DNA of 46,927 nucleotides from Actinotignum schaalii (GTDB lineage Bacteria; Actinomycetota; Actinomycetes; Actinomycetales; Actinomycetaceae): NCBI RefSeq assembly GCF_028864145.1, contig NZ_JARBHJ010000016.1, positions 1 to 46,927 of the forward strand, read 5' to 3'. Shown piece by piece: positions 8,416 to 16,520 of this stretch (position 1 is its first letter; each line of letters starts with the position of its first letter). The notes under the pieces were generated by a model. It saw only the letters and a program-made list of their open reading frames with translations, ran no database searches and was not told where the DNA came from. The position numbers and the translations under genes were made by a program.

Positions 8416-9855
8416 ATGGCCGGAGAGCTCGAAGGAATACGCGGCGCGCGACCGGTGGATACCACGATTCCCGTCTGCGTGCACTGCGCGGGCCGGCGCG
8501 ACGAATTCGAGCTGGCCAGTTCGCTCTCACTAACCGCGCTCATTCCCGAGGTGCTGCGCCTCCTCGCCCCGGATTTCGCGGCTCCCAGCTGGACGGTTCG
8601 TACCGCCACCGGGAAACGCCTGGATCCGAGCCTGCCGGCGGCCGACCAGCTCTCCCCCGGAATCTGCCTTTTTATTGACGGACCCGCGCCGCACACGCCC
8701 CCGCGCAGCGACCCGATTCTCAGCTGTATCCGCCATTCCACCCTGACCGAGCGCGGCGAACTTGCTCCGGCTACGATCCGTATCTGCGCTACCGGAACAG
8801 CTGCGGTAGCAGGACTGGGCCTGGCCGGATGTAGCGCCCTGGCTCCGCTTCCCCACGCGCTCGCACTTCCTGTGCTAGCCAGCCTTGCGCTCGTTTTTCT
8901 CGGTCTTGCCCCCATGAATTGGACGCATGCTCGCAGGCGGGAAGGCCCGAGCGCGAGCGCACGGGCACAGCTGGTGGTGGTAGCACCGCTTGCAGCCAGT
9001 GGCTGGGCGGGAGCCGCCTGCGGGTGGCGGGCTGCCCCGCTGGTATTACCAGAGGCGGAAACTGGCGTGGGACTACGCGGGATAGCAGCCGGCTGTGCTC
9101 TTCTCGTCATCGCGCTGCTCGCCCGGATGGTAGTCCCCGTGCCGGGTAGCCGCAGTATGCTGCTGCCCTGGGCACTTGCTTTGCTGGCTTGGGGTGGCAG
9201 CGCCCTGCTCGACGCCCGGCTTGCCGAACCGGCCGCCCTCGTGATCGTGGTGGCCCTGGTCTGCACGACCCGCCTGATTGCGCCGCTTGTCTTGCGGTTG
9301 AGCGCGCCCCCGCCGGAAATACCCGCCACCGGTATAGCGGAATCACCCGCGGAGCACAGTACGGAAAACTGGGCCCGCATCCTCGTCCTGCGCGCCCTGG
9401 GCTGCGAAGCCGGCGCCGTCTTCGTGATCGCCGCGCTGCTACCGCTGGCCTACCGCCCGGATATTCTCAGCGCGGCCATATGTTGCACGGGAGTAACTGT
9501 GCTCGGGCTGCGTGCCATAACTATGCGCGCCGACGCCGCGTTTGTACTTCGGCTTGTCTTCTTTCTTCTTCTTTTTATGGAGCTCTGCGTGTTGGCCATG
9601 CGGAATCCGGCAACGTACGCAGCACCGGGTCTTCTTGCATGCCTGGCAGCTCCAGCGCTGGTGAGTATTCCCGCTCTTTTCCTCGGGTATGGGAGCCACC
9701 GGGAAGCCTCGGAAATCCTGGAGTCTACCGAGGATCGGGACCGCGGCGAGCGTTCCGAGGCTCAGCTTCTTCTCACCCAGCGGGTAGAGATCGCTGAGCA
9801 GGCTCTCACCGCGCTGCTCGGAGTCGGGATAGTTATTGCGGTCAGCCCATGGTAA
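8416..9855 (+). CDS. eccD: type VII (ESX) secretion integral membrane protein EccD
   Basis: 479-residue channel component of the ESX membrane complex. Residues about 15-100 look like the cytosolic ubiquitin-like (YukD-type) domain, and the rest is a dense series of roughly 11 hydrophobic membrane segments starting near residue 125, the standard EccD layout. ATG is preceded by AAAGGAGGG at good spacing. The stop overlaps the eccB start by 7 nt, so the two are translated as an operon. The divergent neighbour is eccC, and no other eccD copy is seen. Assignment rests on architecture and context more than on strong sequence motifs. Confidence 0.85.
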   Translation: MAGELEGIRGARPVDTTIPVCVHCAGRRDEFELASSLSLTALIPEVLRLLAPDFAAPSWTVRTATGKRLDPSLPAADQLSPGICLFIDGPAPHTPPRSDPILSCIRHSTLTERGELAPATIRICATGTAAVAGLGLAGCSALAPLPHALALPVLASLALVFLGLAPMNWTHARRREGPSASARAQLVVVAPLAASGWAGAACGWRAAPLVLPEAETGVGLRGIAAGCALLVIALLARMVVPVPGSRSMLLPWALALLAWGGSALLDARLAEPAALVIVVALVCTTRLIAPLVLRLSAPPPEIPATGIAESPAEHSTENWARILVLRALGCEAGAVFVIAALLPLAYRPDILSAAICCTGVTVLGLRAITMRADAAFVLRLVFFLLLFMELCVLAMRNPATYAAPGLLACLAAPALVSIPALFLGYGSHREASEILESTEDRDRGERSEAQLLLTQRVEIAEQALTALLGVGIVIAVSPW

Positions 9856-11234
9856 ACGCGCGCACTATTGTGAGCTCCCGCCGTTTCCGGTGCCGCGGCA
9901 TCGCGGGCGCGTTATGGTGGGGGCTGCCGGCTCATGAGGAAGCTCCCCGCCCCGGATTAGCTGGGCTAGCCGGAGCTCTTGGGCTTGCTCTCGTAACCGC
10001 GGCTGGTACCGGTGCGGCGCGGGTGCTCTCCCCGCAGCTTCCTGACGGTTGGGAAGATGGCGCGATTGTGATCGCCACGGATAGCGGGGCACGCTATCTC
10101 AGTTCCGGTGGAATTCTCCATCCCCTCACCACCCTGGCTGCCGCTTACCTTTTGTACCCCGAAGGGCTGGAAACCCATGCGCTCCCAGCTTCGCGGCTCG
10201 CAGATGTACCGCGCGGGGTGCCCGTGGGAATTCCGGGCGCCCCCGATTCTTTACCGAGCGCAGCCGAGCTGCGTGACCCGTGGCTGGTGGCTTGCCCCGC
10301 AACTGTTACAGCTTCACGGGAGGACGACAAAGAAAATATGCAGGGCACGGCCACGCCGTTATCCCTGGCGGCCTCAGCTCCGCTCCCGGATTATCGGGGC
10401 GCGGTGCTGGTACGAACACCGGGAAGTTTGTGGCTCATTGCTACTGGCCAGCGCTACCGGGTGGACATTCCAGAAGCGGCTTTCCGTAGTGAATTTCCGG
10501 GCTTACCTGTGTTTGAGGCGCCACCTGCGTGGGTGGAACTCTGGGCGGAAGGGCCGCCTCTCACGCCGCTCCAGGTTCCCGCCGTTGGTGAGCCGGCCGG
10601 GTATCTTCCCGGTATCGGGGAGGCGCGGGTCGGTGACCTGGTTGCTTTTGCTGACAGTGCCGGCACCCGCACCTGGTTCCAGATCAGTTCGGGCGGCGTG
10701 CTCGAACCGCTCTCCCCCACCGCGTTCCACCTGTATCGACTCTCCGAGCAAAGTGCCCGAGCGCGAGTGTATGCCCTCGATCCGGCAGCTCGTGCTCATC
10801 TGAACTTCCGCGAAACCGGCCCCGGAGCCGCCTGGCCCGCTGATCTCACCGCGCTCACCGACCCGGCTGCCGGCGCGGCTACCGAAACCGCGGATCCCGG
10901 CTCCGCTCGGGTATGCGCGGCTTTCCACGCGGGACACTCGTTCTTGGTGCACGTACCTGAATCCCCGCTATCGCACGCTGGTGCTGCGCTCGTGGCCAGC
11001 ACGGATGCGGGGAGTGCCACCCTGCTCCAGGGAAGCACCCCGGTAGCCATCACCGATCTTGACCTGCTGCGCCGAGCCGCGAACTGGGAAAACATCACTC
11101 CGCTTGAGCTCCCGCCCGCCTGGCGCATCCTCCTTCCCAATCCGGCCACTCTTCTCTCCGTGGATGCGCTCTGCACCGATCCACAGGGCACTACCCGAAC
11201 CGATATTGCTGCCTGCACCCGACATCGCCCATGA
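9849..11234 (+). CDS. eccB: type VII (ESX) secretion protein EccB
   Basis: 461-residue EccB-type protein: a short cytosolic N-terminus, one membrane segment (about 37-58) and a large extracytoplasmic domain. EccB hallmarks can be read: GARYLSSGGILHPLTTLAAA near residue 80 and RGVPVGIPGAPDSLP near residue 120. Extracytoplasmic repeats follow to the C-terminus. In ESX complexes EccB joins the membrane ring with EccC, EccD and EccE. The start overlaps the end of eccD (ATGGTAA), indicating translational coupling. The gene converges on the surface-protein gene, with a shared terminator between. Confidence 0.9.
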   Translation: MVNARTIVSSRRFRCRGIAGALWWGLPAHEEAPRPGLAGLAGALGLALVTAAGTGAARVLSPQLPDGWEDGAIVIATDSGARYLSSGGILHPLTTLAAAYLLYPEGLETHALPASRLADVPRGVPVGIPGAPDSLPSAAELRDPWLVACPATVTASREDDKENMQGTATPLSLAASAPLPDYRGAVLVRTPGSLWLIATGQRYRVDIPEAAFRSEFPGLPVFEAPPAWVELWAEGPPLTPLQVPAVGEPAGYLPGIGEARVGDLVAFADSAGTRTWFQISSGGVLEPLSPTAFHLYRLSEQSARARVYALDPAARAHLNFRETGPGAAWPADLTALTDPAAGAATETADPGSARVCAAFHAGHSFLVHVPESPLSHAGAALVASTDAGSATLLQGSTPVAITDLDLLRRAANWENITPLELPPAWRILLPNPATLLSVDALCTDPQGTTRTDIAACTRHRP

Positions 11235-11267
11235 TCCGCCGCGTTCTCATCGTTTCGCGCATGCACA

Positions 11268-11309
11268 AGCCCGGGGCGGGGTGTAGATTCTTGCTCCCCG
11301 GCCCGGGCT
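11268..11309. terminator. bidirectional terminator between eccB and surface-protein gene
   Basis: Inverted repeat AGCCCGGG ... CCCGGGCT with an additional inner GGGG/CCCC pairing, placed between two convergent genes. There is no clear T-run, so strength is uncertain. Confidence 0.55.
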
Positions 11310-11355
11310 GTGAGTGACATACGTCTGGAATAGTTGGTAGCTGGTTACCCCGCCT

Positions 11356-14300
11356 TTAGCGGGTGGCGCTGGAGCGGGAATTGGCCCGGTAGCGCAAGGT
11401 CAAGCCTCCGGCGAGCGCGGTGAGCCCGGCCAGGAGCCAGCCCGCGAGCGCCGCACCGGTGCGTTGCAGCTCCGGAGGCGCGGGGGGCGTGGCCGGCGGA
11501 GTGGTGGGCGGGGTGGCCGGTGGCGTAGCGGGCGGCGTCGTCGGAGGTACCGGTGGTTCTTCGAAACGAACCGTTTGTTCACTATCGAGCGGATCGGTGT
11601 GCTCGGAAATGAGCCGGTCGCCCAGGTACACCCATTCGAATAGAACCACCTCGCGGCCAGCTAAGCCGCTCGCATCAAAGCCGAGCTTAATGCGGGCGCA
11701 TTCGCTGGACGAACCGGGAATGAAATCGCTGACTGTGCGTACCGGGGCACCGTCCTTCCCGAGCACCGGCGTGCCATCGGGGAACATGGCAGCCGTTTCA
11801 ATCCGGTAGGCCTCCCCGGGGATAAGCGCTCCGCTGAGTTCACATACCTCATCGACAATCACCGCATCCGCGACGGCGCTCAGAGTCTGATCGCCGCCGG
11901 CATGATCAGCAGCACTCGCAGCGCCATCCCGGGCACGGGTGGCCAAGCGTGTGAAGGTCACCGTCTGGTTGGTATCTTTCAGGTCAGCATGGATCGCAAT
12001 ATCCCGGCCGTCCTGGCGCAGAGTTTCCGTGGTCACCACCTTGGTGCCGGCCAGAGTTGCGGCGTCGACCTCAAAAACCACCTCCACGCTACCGTTGGGG
12101 TGCTCGGGCACGAAACGGCTGGTGCCGGTGAGCGCGCTCCCGCTGGCATCGCGCAGCGGCTGGCCGCTGGTCGGATCCAGGAGTGCCCCGTGGACCTCGT
12201 ATTCCTTTCCGGGAATCAGGTGCTGGTAGGACACGGTATCCACCAGGGTGACGGTACCGGTATTGGGCGCAATATGGGTGTCTTCATGGTGCATGGTGGT
12301 GTGAAGGGACGGTTCGCGGGTCACCGTGAACTGCTCGGTCACATCGGTCACGCTGGTGGCCAGCGGAGCCGCCCGATCATCCCCCGCGAAATCGGAAACC
12401 ACCACGTAAGTACCCGGCAGGTTCTTCCCGGCCGGATCCTGCTCCATGATCCAGGACGGATCGCCCACACTCGGGTAGAAACCGTTGCGGGCGGGAAGTA
12501 CCACCGGTTGCCCAATCTGGCGGGCGGCCGCGCGGTTCTCATCGGTTACGGCCTGGCCTTCCGGGAAGAAGAGCAGAGTGTGGGTTAACGTCTGAGTATC
12601 AGCCCTAAATCCGGCTCCGCCGGTGAAATCGGGATGGTTGGCGGGTAGGCCGCTCACCCAGACGTCATCAACCAGGTAAGTTCCGGACTTCGTTTGGCGA
12701 ATCGAGAGAGCCGAATCAATCTTCCCGGGATAGCGCACCGATGTTGTTTCATCGGCCAGCCCGAAAGTATCCGACCAGCCGCTCTCAATCCAGGGTGCGA
12801 ACTCGGCTGGTTGGTCCTCCTCGAGGACTTCCCACACCCAGGTGTACATTCCAGGTTTGCTCACTGGTTCGCTTAATTCTGCGCGGATCGGGCCCGGGCC
12901 TTCGGCCACCACTGTCACGGAGCCAATTTTTTCTGAGCTAGCCGGGACCACACCCGGCTCGGGAATGGCCGTGGGAGACACATACCACACGGTGGCCCGG
13001 TACGTAACCGGAATAAAGGGACCGTCTTCAAAAGAACCATTGGTTCCCGGGCGGCGGCTCCACTCCCCATCTCGGAAATTCTCATCCGCGCGGGCCACGA
13101 AAGTATCGCTGAGGACCGTGCCGGTATCTACCACTTTCGCATCGGCCACGTGGGATATCCCGAGAGGCCGGAAGGGGAATTCTTCCCGGGAGGTTTCTTC
13201 CGGAAGGGCGTAACTATCAGCCCAGTCCGCGTGAATATAGCGGGAGTTCTCCCCCTGCTCGTTTTTACGCACCTCCCACACCCAGGTGACGAAACCGCGT
13301 TTGGGGGTGGAAAGTTCCGCGGTGAGCGTCTCCCCCGGGCCCTTAGCTTGGACCGTGACCGATCCCAGAACCTCGGCTCCTTCAGGGACGGTATCGCTGC
13401 GTTGCGGGGAGGTGCGCCCTGCCCAATAGGCGGTGGCCCGGTAGGTGACGGGCACATTTTTCCCCTTCACCTGGGTCCATTTTCCGTCCCCGTAATCCTC
13501 CTTGACGGCGGTGGTGAGAGTATCGCGAATAACGCCATCGGTATTAATAGGGCGGGTGCTTACCTTCGAGGTTCCCAGCGGCTGGAAATCATAAATAACT
13601 TCCCAGGTGCGCCCCGGGACATTGCGGGTGAGGGGATCGCTGACCGGGCGGTGGCCGTAGGTGATGGTGTCTTGAACGGTGCCATCGGCCCCGAAAATAG
13701 TCAGGGTGGTGCGAACCGGGGTATCGAAAACAGCCGTATAGCTCACCTGGCCATTCCCGGTGGCCGACCACGCCAGCTCCAGCGGCTTGCTATCGGTCAC
13801 CCCGCTCCAGGTTGCGCTACCGCTCGCGTCAAAAACTGCCGGGCCGCTGAGGGTAATAGCCACGGGGATCCCGGGCAGCCACGCCTCGGAATTATCCGGG
13901 TGCACGCCAATACCGCGGATAACACCGCTGCGCTCCCCTTCGCCTTCCACGATTCCGCTCACGTAGCCGACGGCGGCGCTGGCGCGCGCTTCCCGCACGT
14001 AGCTTTGGGCCCGTTCCTCAATATCGGGACGCTGGGTACGCACCGCCTGCACCAGCTCGTTCACGGTCTCTTGAGCGCGCCCCGGACGCCCCGGGTATTC
14101 CTTTTCGAAATTAACGTGGATGAGGTAGCTCAGCGCAGCTAGGTTGAGGTCGTCCGTGGTATTTCCTTCATAGCGGTTGAGCAGCCAGGCCATTTGCGGG
14201 GTGCTCAGCTGCAACTCTCCCGGGCCGAGCGCTCGGGATTCGGTAAGGGTCGTAATATCGATCATCTCCCCGGGACCGGGATCGGCATATTTCGCTTGGA

Positions 14301-14553
14301 TACACCAAATGGGATAACCCTCCACCGCCACCCCGTTAATTGATTGTGTTTCCGCGTAATGCGGCCCGAGGCGGAGGTGGCCAACAATATTCACCCCTTT
14401 AATTTCGATGCCGCGGCCAACAGAATGATCCCAATCGGCACGCGCTCCGGCGCCGCCGAAAAGACCGGCGCCCGCCAAAGCGAACACCATGAGAAAAGCA
14501 AGACATACCCGAATCACATATGGGGTGGGTTTCGGGCCCGTGGTTATTGCCAT
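11356..14553 (-). CDS. TQXA/VaFE-repeat surface protein, sortase-anchored
   Basis: Predicted cell-wall adhesin of 1065 aa. Start at ATG 14553 fits GAAAGGA upstream and a following signal peptide (hydrophobic about 16-37, cleavage near GARA-DWD). An N-terminal thioester domain is suggested by the Cys motif YPIWCIQ and the Gln motif PQMAWLL; such domains form Cys-Gln thioesters that react with host proteins. The middle has two repeated blocks containing GSVTV...TWVWEV. Two VaFE-like domains (DTVSYQHLIPGKEYEVHG; then a more divergent one) precede a Pro/Thr stalk and an LQRTG sorting motif, a membrane segment and a basic tail. LQRTG departs from LPXTG at the second position. No sortase is encoded nearby. 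Confidence 0.88.
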   Translation of the reverse strand: MAITTGPKPTPYVIRVCLAFLMVFALAGAGLFGGAGARADWDHSVGRGIEIKGVNIVGHLRLGPHYAETQSINGVAVEGYPIWCIQAKYADPGPGEMIDITTLTESRALGPGELQLSTPQMAWLLNRYEGNTTDDLNLAALSYLIHVNFEKEYPGRPGRAQETVNELVQAVRTQRPDIEERAQSYVREARASAAVGYVSGIVEGEGERSGVIRGIGVHPDNSEAWLPGIPVAITLSGPAVFDASGSATWSGVTDSKPLELAWSATGNGQVSYTAVFDTPVRTTLTIFGADGTVQDTITYGHRPVSDPLTRNVPGRTWEVIYDFQPLGTSKVSTRPINTDGVIRDTLTTAVKEDYGDGKWTQVKGKNVPVTYRATAYWAGRTSPQRSDTVPEGAEVLGSVTVQAKGPGETLTAELSTPKRGFVTWVWEVRKNEQGENSRYIHADWADSYALPEETSREEFPFRPLGISHVADAKVVDTGTVLSDTFVARADENFRDGEWSRRPGTNGSFEDGPFIPVTYRATVWYVSPTAIPEPGVVPASSEKIGSVTVVAEGPGPIRAELSEPVSKPGMYTWVWEVLEEDQPAEFAPWIESGWSDTFGLADETTSVRYPGKIDSALSIRQTKSGTYLVDDVWVSGLPANHPDFTGGAGFRADTQTLTHTLLFFPEGQAVTDENRAAARQIGQPVVLPARNGFYPSVGDPSWIMEQDPAGKNLPGTYVVVSDFAGDDRAAPLATSVTDVTEQFTVTREPSLHTTMHHEDTHIAPNTGTVTLVDTVSYQHLIPGKEYEVHGALLDPTSGQPLRDASGSALTGTSRFVPEHPNGSVEVVFEVDAATLAGTKVVTTETLRQDGRDIAIHADLKDTNQTVTFTRLATRARDGAASAADHAGGDQTLSAVADAVIVDEVCELSGALIPGEAYRIETAAMFPDGTPVLGKDGAPVRTVSDFIPGSSSECARIKLGFDASGLAGREVVLFEWVYLGDRLISEHTDPLDSEQTVRFEEPPVPPTTPPATPPATPPTTPPATPPAPPELQRTGAALAGWLLAGLTALAGGLTLRYRANSRSSATR

Positions 14554-14731
14554 GGTGGATACGAGTCCTTTCACAATATTATTTTTATGCATGCTGAAGA
14601 GAGTCATGCGAATCTGCATACACGGCGAATGTGCATGCGTAACGAACGTGGAGCATGCGGAAAACGCGGGCAGAAAATTACCACCGGCGCACAGCCGCTA
14701 GCCGTAGCTAACCGCAACTAACCGCCGCCCC

Positions 14732-15019
14732 CTATCCGAAGAGGCGCGCCACCGCCCGGTCAGCTGCGCGGTAGTTCTGCGAGGCGCATTCCACCTGCTG
14801 GCCGATACGCGCGTAAATGTCATTCAGGGAGCGGGCCGCGGCATGCCACCGCATTTGTGCGGCTTCGTAAGCTGCCTGAGATTGCCCGTCCCAATCCGCC
14901 ATCGCGGCGCGGATACGGGCATCTAGCTGCGCGAGTACCGCCTCGATGCGAGAAGCGTGGGCAGCAATATCAGCTGCCCACGCGGAAAGTTCCCCAAAAT
15001 GTGCACGAAGTTCGGTCAT
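14732..15019 (-). CDS. WXG100 family protein (EsxA-like)
   Basis: 95-residue helical hairpin protein of the WXG100 family, a likely substrate of the ESX machinery. The turn carries W-D-G (ADWDGQSQAAYEAA) near residue 45, and the C-terminal helix ends with Y-R-A-A-D, matching the YxxxD/E type VII export signal. ATG 15019 is chosen because GAAAGGAT precedes it and the length fits the family; a longer in-frame start is not supported. It is 46 bp downstream of a second WXG gene and presumably co-transcribed, so the products may form a heterodimer. Confidence 0.85.
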   Translation of the reverse strand: MTELRAHFGELSAWAADIAAHASRIEAVLAQLDARIRAAMADWDGQSQAAYEAAQMRWHAAARSLNDIYARIGQQVECASQNYRAADRAVARLFG

Positions 15020-15065
15020 GACAATCCTTTCCATAAGTGCGTGGGAACACCCGGCGCGGGCGCTG

Positions 15066-15401
15066 TTACGCCGCCGGCAGATCCCCAACTAGTGCGGCCA
15101 TACGGGAAAAATCCGCGCGGGTGGCCGTGTCTGTTTCGGTAACGGTGGCATCCGCGCGGCCTAGGCGCACTGCGTAATCAGCCAGGAGCGCGAGCAACTT
15201 TTCACTTGCCGCGCGGTATTCTTCCAGAGCGGCGGCGAAGGCCACCGGAGCAGCACCGCGCCAACCGGCATGCCAGCCAGCGATGCGATCCACGGTGGAG
15301 TGGAGGTGGGCGCGCAAATCCTCCTGGGCCTGGGCAAGAAGCGCGCGAACGGCGAGAATGGAATCGTTACTGACCCGCAATTGTGCGGTAGATACAGCCA
15401 T
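15066..15401 (-). CDS. WXG100 family protein (EsxB/CFP-10-like)
   Basis: 111-residue WXG100-type protein with two amphipathic helices around W-R-G (HAGWRGAAPVAFAAAL, near residue 47). It is followed by the second WXG gene, as esxB is by esxA in mycobacteria. It has no clear YxxxD/E near its C-terminus, so export as the partner of the EsxA-like protein is likely (inference). It is the probable first gene of the esx pair; the 284-bp region upstream holds no other gene. Confidence 0.82.
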   Translation of the reverse strand: MAVSTAQLRVSNDSILAVRALLAQAQEDLRAHLHSTVDRIAGWHAGWRGAAPVAFAAALEEYRAASEKLLALLADYAVRLGRADATVTETDTATRADFSRMAALVGDLPAA

Positions 15402-15530
15402 ACATCCCCCTGAGATGCTTAGGTGGTGGCGCGCGGGTGGTGAGAATTCCGCGCTTCGGATGCCGGCCGGTGAGGACCGGTGTTCCTATGGTGGCTGATG
15501 GTAGTGGTGCTTGTCGAGAGGCGAAAAATG

Positions 15531-15539
15531 TTATCCACA
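15531..15539 (+). promoter_or_regulatory. perfect DnaA box in the intergenic region upstream of esx genes
   Basis: TTATCCACA within the 15402-15685 gene-free region. The region also contains a CGGCCGG/CCGGCCG inverted repeat (15550-15582). Otherwise nothing coding is seen there; it should contain the promoter of the two WXG100 genes. Confidence 0.35.
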
Positions 15540-15655
15540 GGTAGCTGCCCGGCCGGCGTGTCGCCCACAGGCAGGCCGGCCGTGACTAGCCTTGCGCGCC
15601 CGTGCCCGGCGGCGCCGTCGTACCCAATGCTGACCGTGTTTCAGAGCGACGCCGC

Positions 15656-15675
15656 CGCGCCGCTCCCGCGGCGCG
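15656..15675 (-). terminator. hairpin after small tail-anchored protein gene
   Basis: 8-bp stem CGCGCCGC / GCGGCGCG with the loop TCCC, about 10 bp past the stop codon of the gene at 15686-15916 on the reverse strand. Very GC-rich, with no clear T-run. Confidence 0.55.
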
Positions 15676-15685
15676 CTAGCCGGCG

Positions 15686-15916
15686 TTACAGGAAATAGGC
15701 CACGAGAGCGACCATCGAAATAACGAAAGCGATGCCGATGATGGTGGCACGCTGCCAGAAGAGGCGACGGCGCGGGTAGTAGCTCTGCCCCGGCTGGTAG
15801 CCGCCGAAATCATAGCCGCCGCTCAGCTCTTCTTCGGATTCGATGGTGGGATCTTCCCCGGTGGCGCTGCCGCGCTGCTGGTCATCATGCCGGCGGCCGA
15901 ATTGGCGTTTCCTCAC
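15686..15916 (-). CDS. small tail-anchored membrane protein, unknown function
   Basis: 76 residues: a hydrophilic N-terminal half rich in Arg, Asp, Glu, Gly and Tyr (including YDFGGYQPGQSYYPRRR), then a single hydrophobic segment that runs to the C-terminus (about 57-76), so a tail-anchored protein facing the cytoplasm. GTG start with GGAGG 5 nt upstream. It lies upstream of the WXG100 genes on the same strand but is separated from them by a hairpin, so linkage to secretion is unproven. Divergent from the YbaK-type gene. I do not recognise the family. Confidence 0.65.
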   Translation of the reverse strand: MRKRQFGRRHDDQQRGSATGEDPTIESEEELSGGYDFGGYQPGQSYYPRRRLFWQRATIIGIAFVISMVALVAYFL

Positions 15917-15986
15917 GGTTTCCTCCGTCTCCGGGTGGCTGGCTCCCGGTAGGAATATGGTAGTGCATCCATATGAACATGAGGGC

Positions 15987-15992
15987 TACTAT
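15987..15992 (+). promoter_or_regulatory. -10 box of the YbaK-type gene
   Basis: TACTAT, 9 nt before the ATG, with no ribosome binding site between; suggests a leaderless or nearly leaderless transcript. Confidence 0.5.
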
Positions 15993-16001
15993 CCTGGACG
16001 T

Positions 16002-16511
16002 ATGTCGTCGAAGAAAAATAAGCCGGCCGGGACCCCGGCCCTCCTCGCCCTCACGAAAGCCGGCGTGGAGTTCACGATTCTTGAGTACGAACAAAGTTTG
16101 CATCACGAGCACGGATTCGCCCTCGATTCCGCCGCTGAGCTGGGGATGGATCCCCGTGTTATTTTCAAAACCCTGCTGGCGCAGGTGGATGGGAAGCCGG
16201 TATGCGCGGTGGTTCCGGCTGCCGCCATGCTCAATCTCAAGTCCTTGGCAAAAGCGGCGGGCGGGAAAAAGGCCGCGATGATGGATCCGCATGATGCCGA
16301 GAAACTCACCGGCTATGTGACCGGGGGTATTTCGCCGCTGGGGCAAAAACACCGCAGCCCTATTTTTATTGATGCCTCCGCGCGCGAGCTGCCGGCGATG
16401 GTGGTTTCGGGTGGGAAACGTGGGCTCTCGGTGCGCCTGGCGCCGGCGGATTTAGCGGCCGCGGCCCGCGCGGAATTCGCGCCGGTGGCCGATTTTAGCC
16501 GGCACATCTAG
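16002..16511 (+). CDS. ybaK: YbaK/EbsC family Cys-tRNA(Pro)/Cys-tRNA(Cys) deacylase
   Basis: 169-residue trans-editing enzyme that hydrolyses wrongly charged tRNA, chiefly Cys-tRNA(Pro). Family features: PALLALTKAGVEFTILEY at the N-terminus, RVIFKTLLAQVDGKPVCAVVPA in the middle, the conserved lysine in LNLKSLAKAAGGKKAAM, and the GYVTGGISPLGQK glycine loop followed by a hydrophobic strand. Full length for the family. ATG 16002 is preferred over longer in-frame starts because it begins at the conserved N-terminus and sits just after a -10 box. Convergent with gluQ, 9 bp apart. Confidence 0.93.
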   Translation: MSSKKNKPAGTPALLALTKAGVEFTILEYEQSLHHEHGFALDSAAELGMDPRVIFKTLLAQVDGKPVCAVVPAAAMLNLKSLAKAAGGKKAAMMDPHDAEKLTGYVTGGISPLGQKHRSPIFIDASARELPAMVVSGGKRGLSVRLAPADLAAAARAEFAPVADFSRHI

Positions 16512-16520
16512 CCCGCTAGT

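Noticed and set aside
8108-8530. Upstream extension of eccC by 141 codons
   Set aside because: Low-complexity Arg/Ser/Pro sequence overlapping the start of divergent eccD; ATG 8107 has a strong ribosome site and precedes the membrane segments.
7887-9380. Long reverse-strand frame of 497 codons over eccD and the start of eccC
   Set aside because: Composition (Arg/Ala/Pro/Ser rich, no domains) is that of a GC-rich antisense shadow; eccD on the other strand has a ribosome site and clear architecture.
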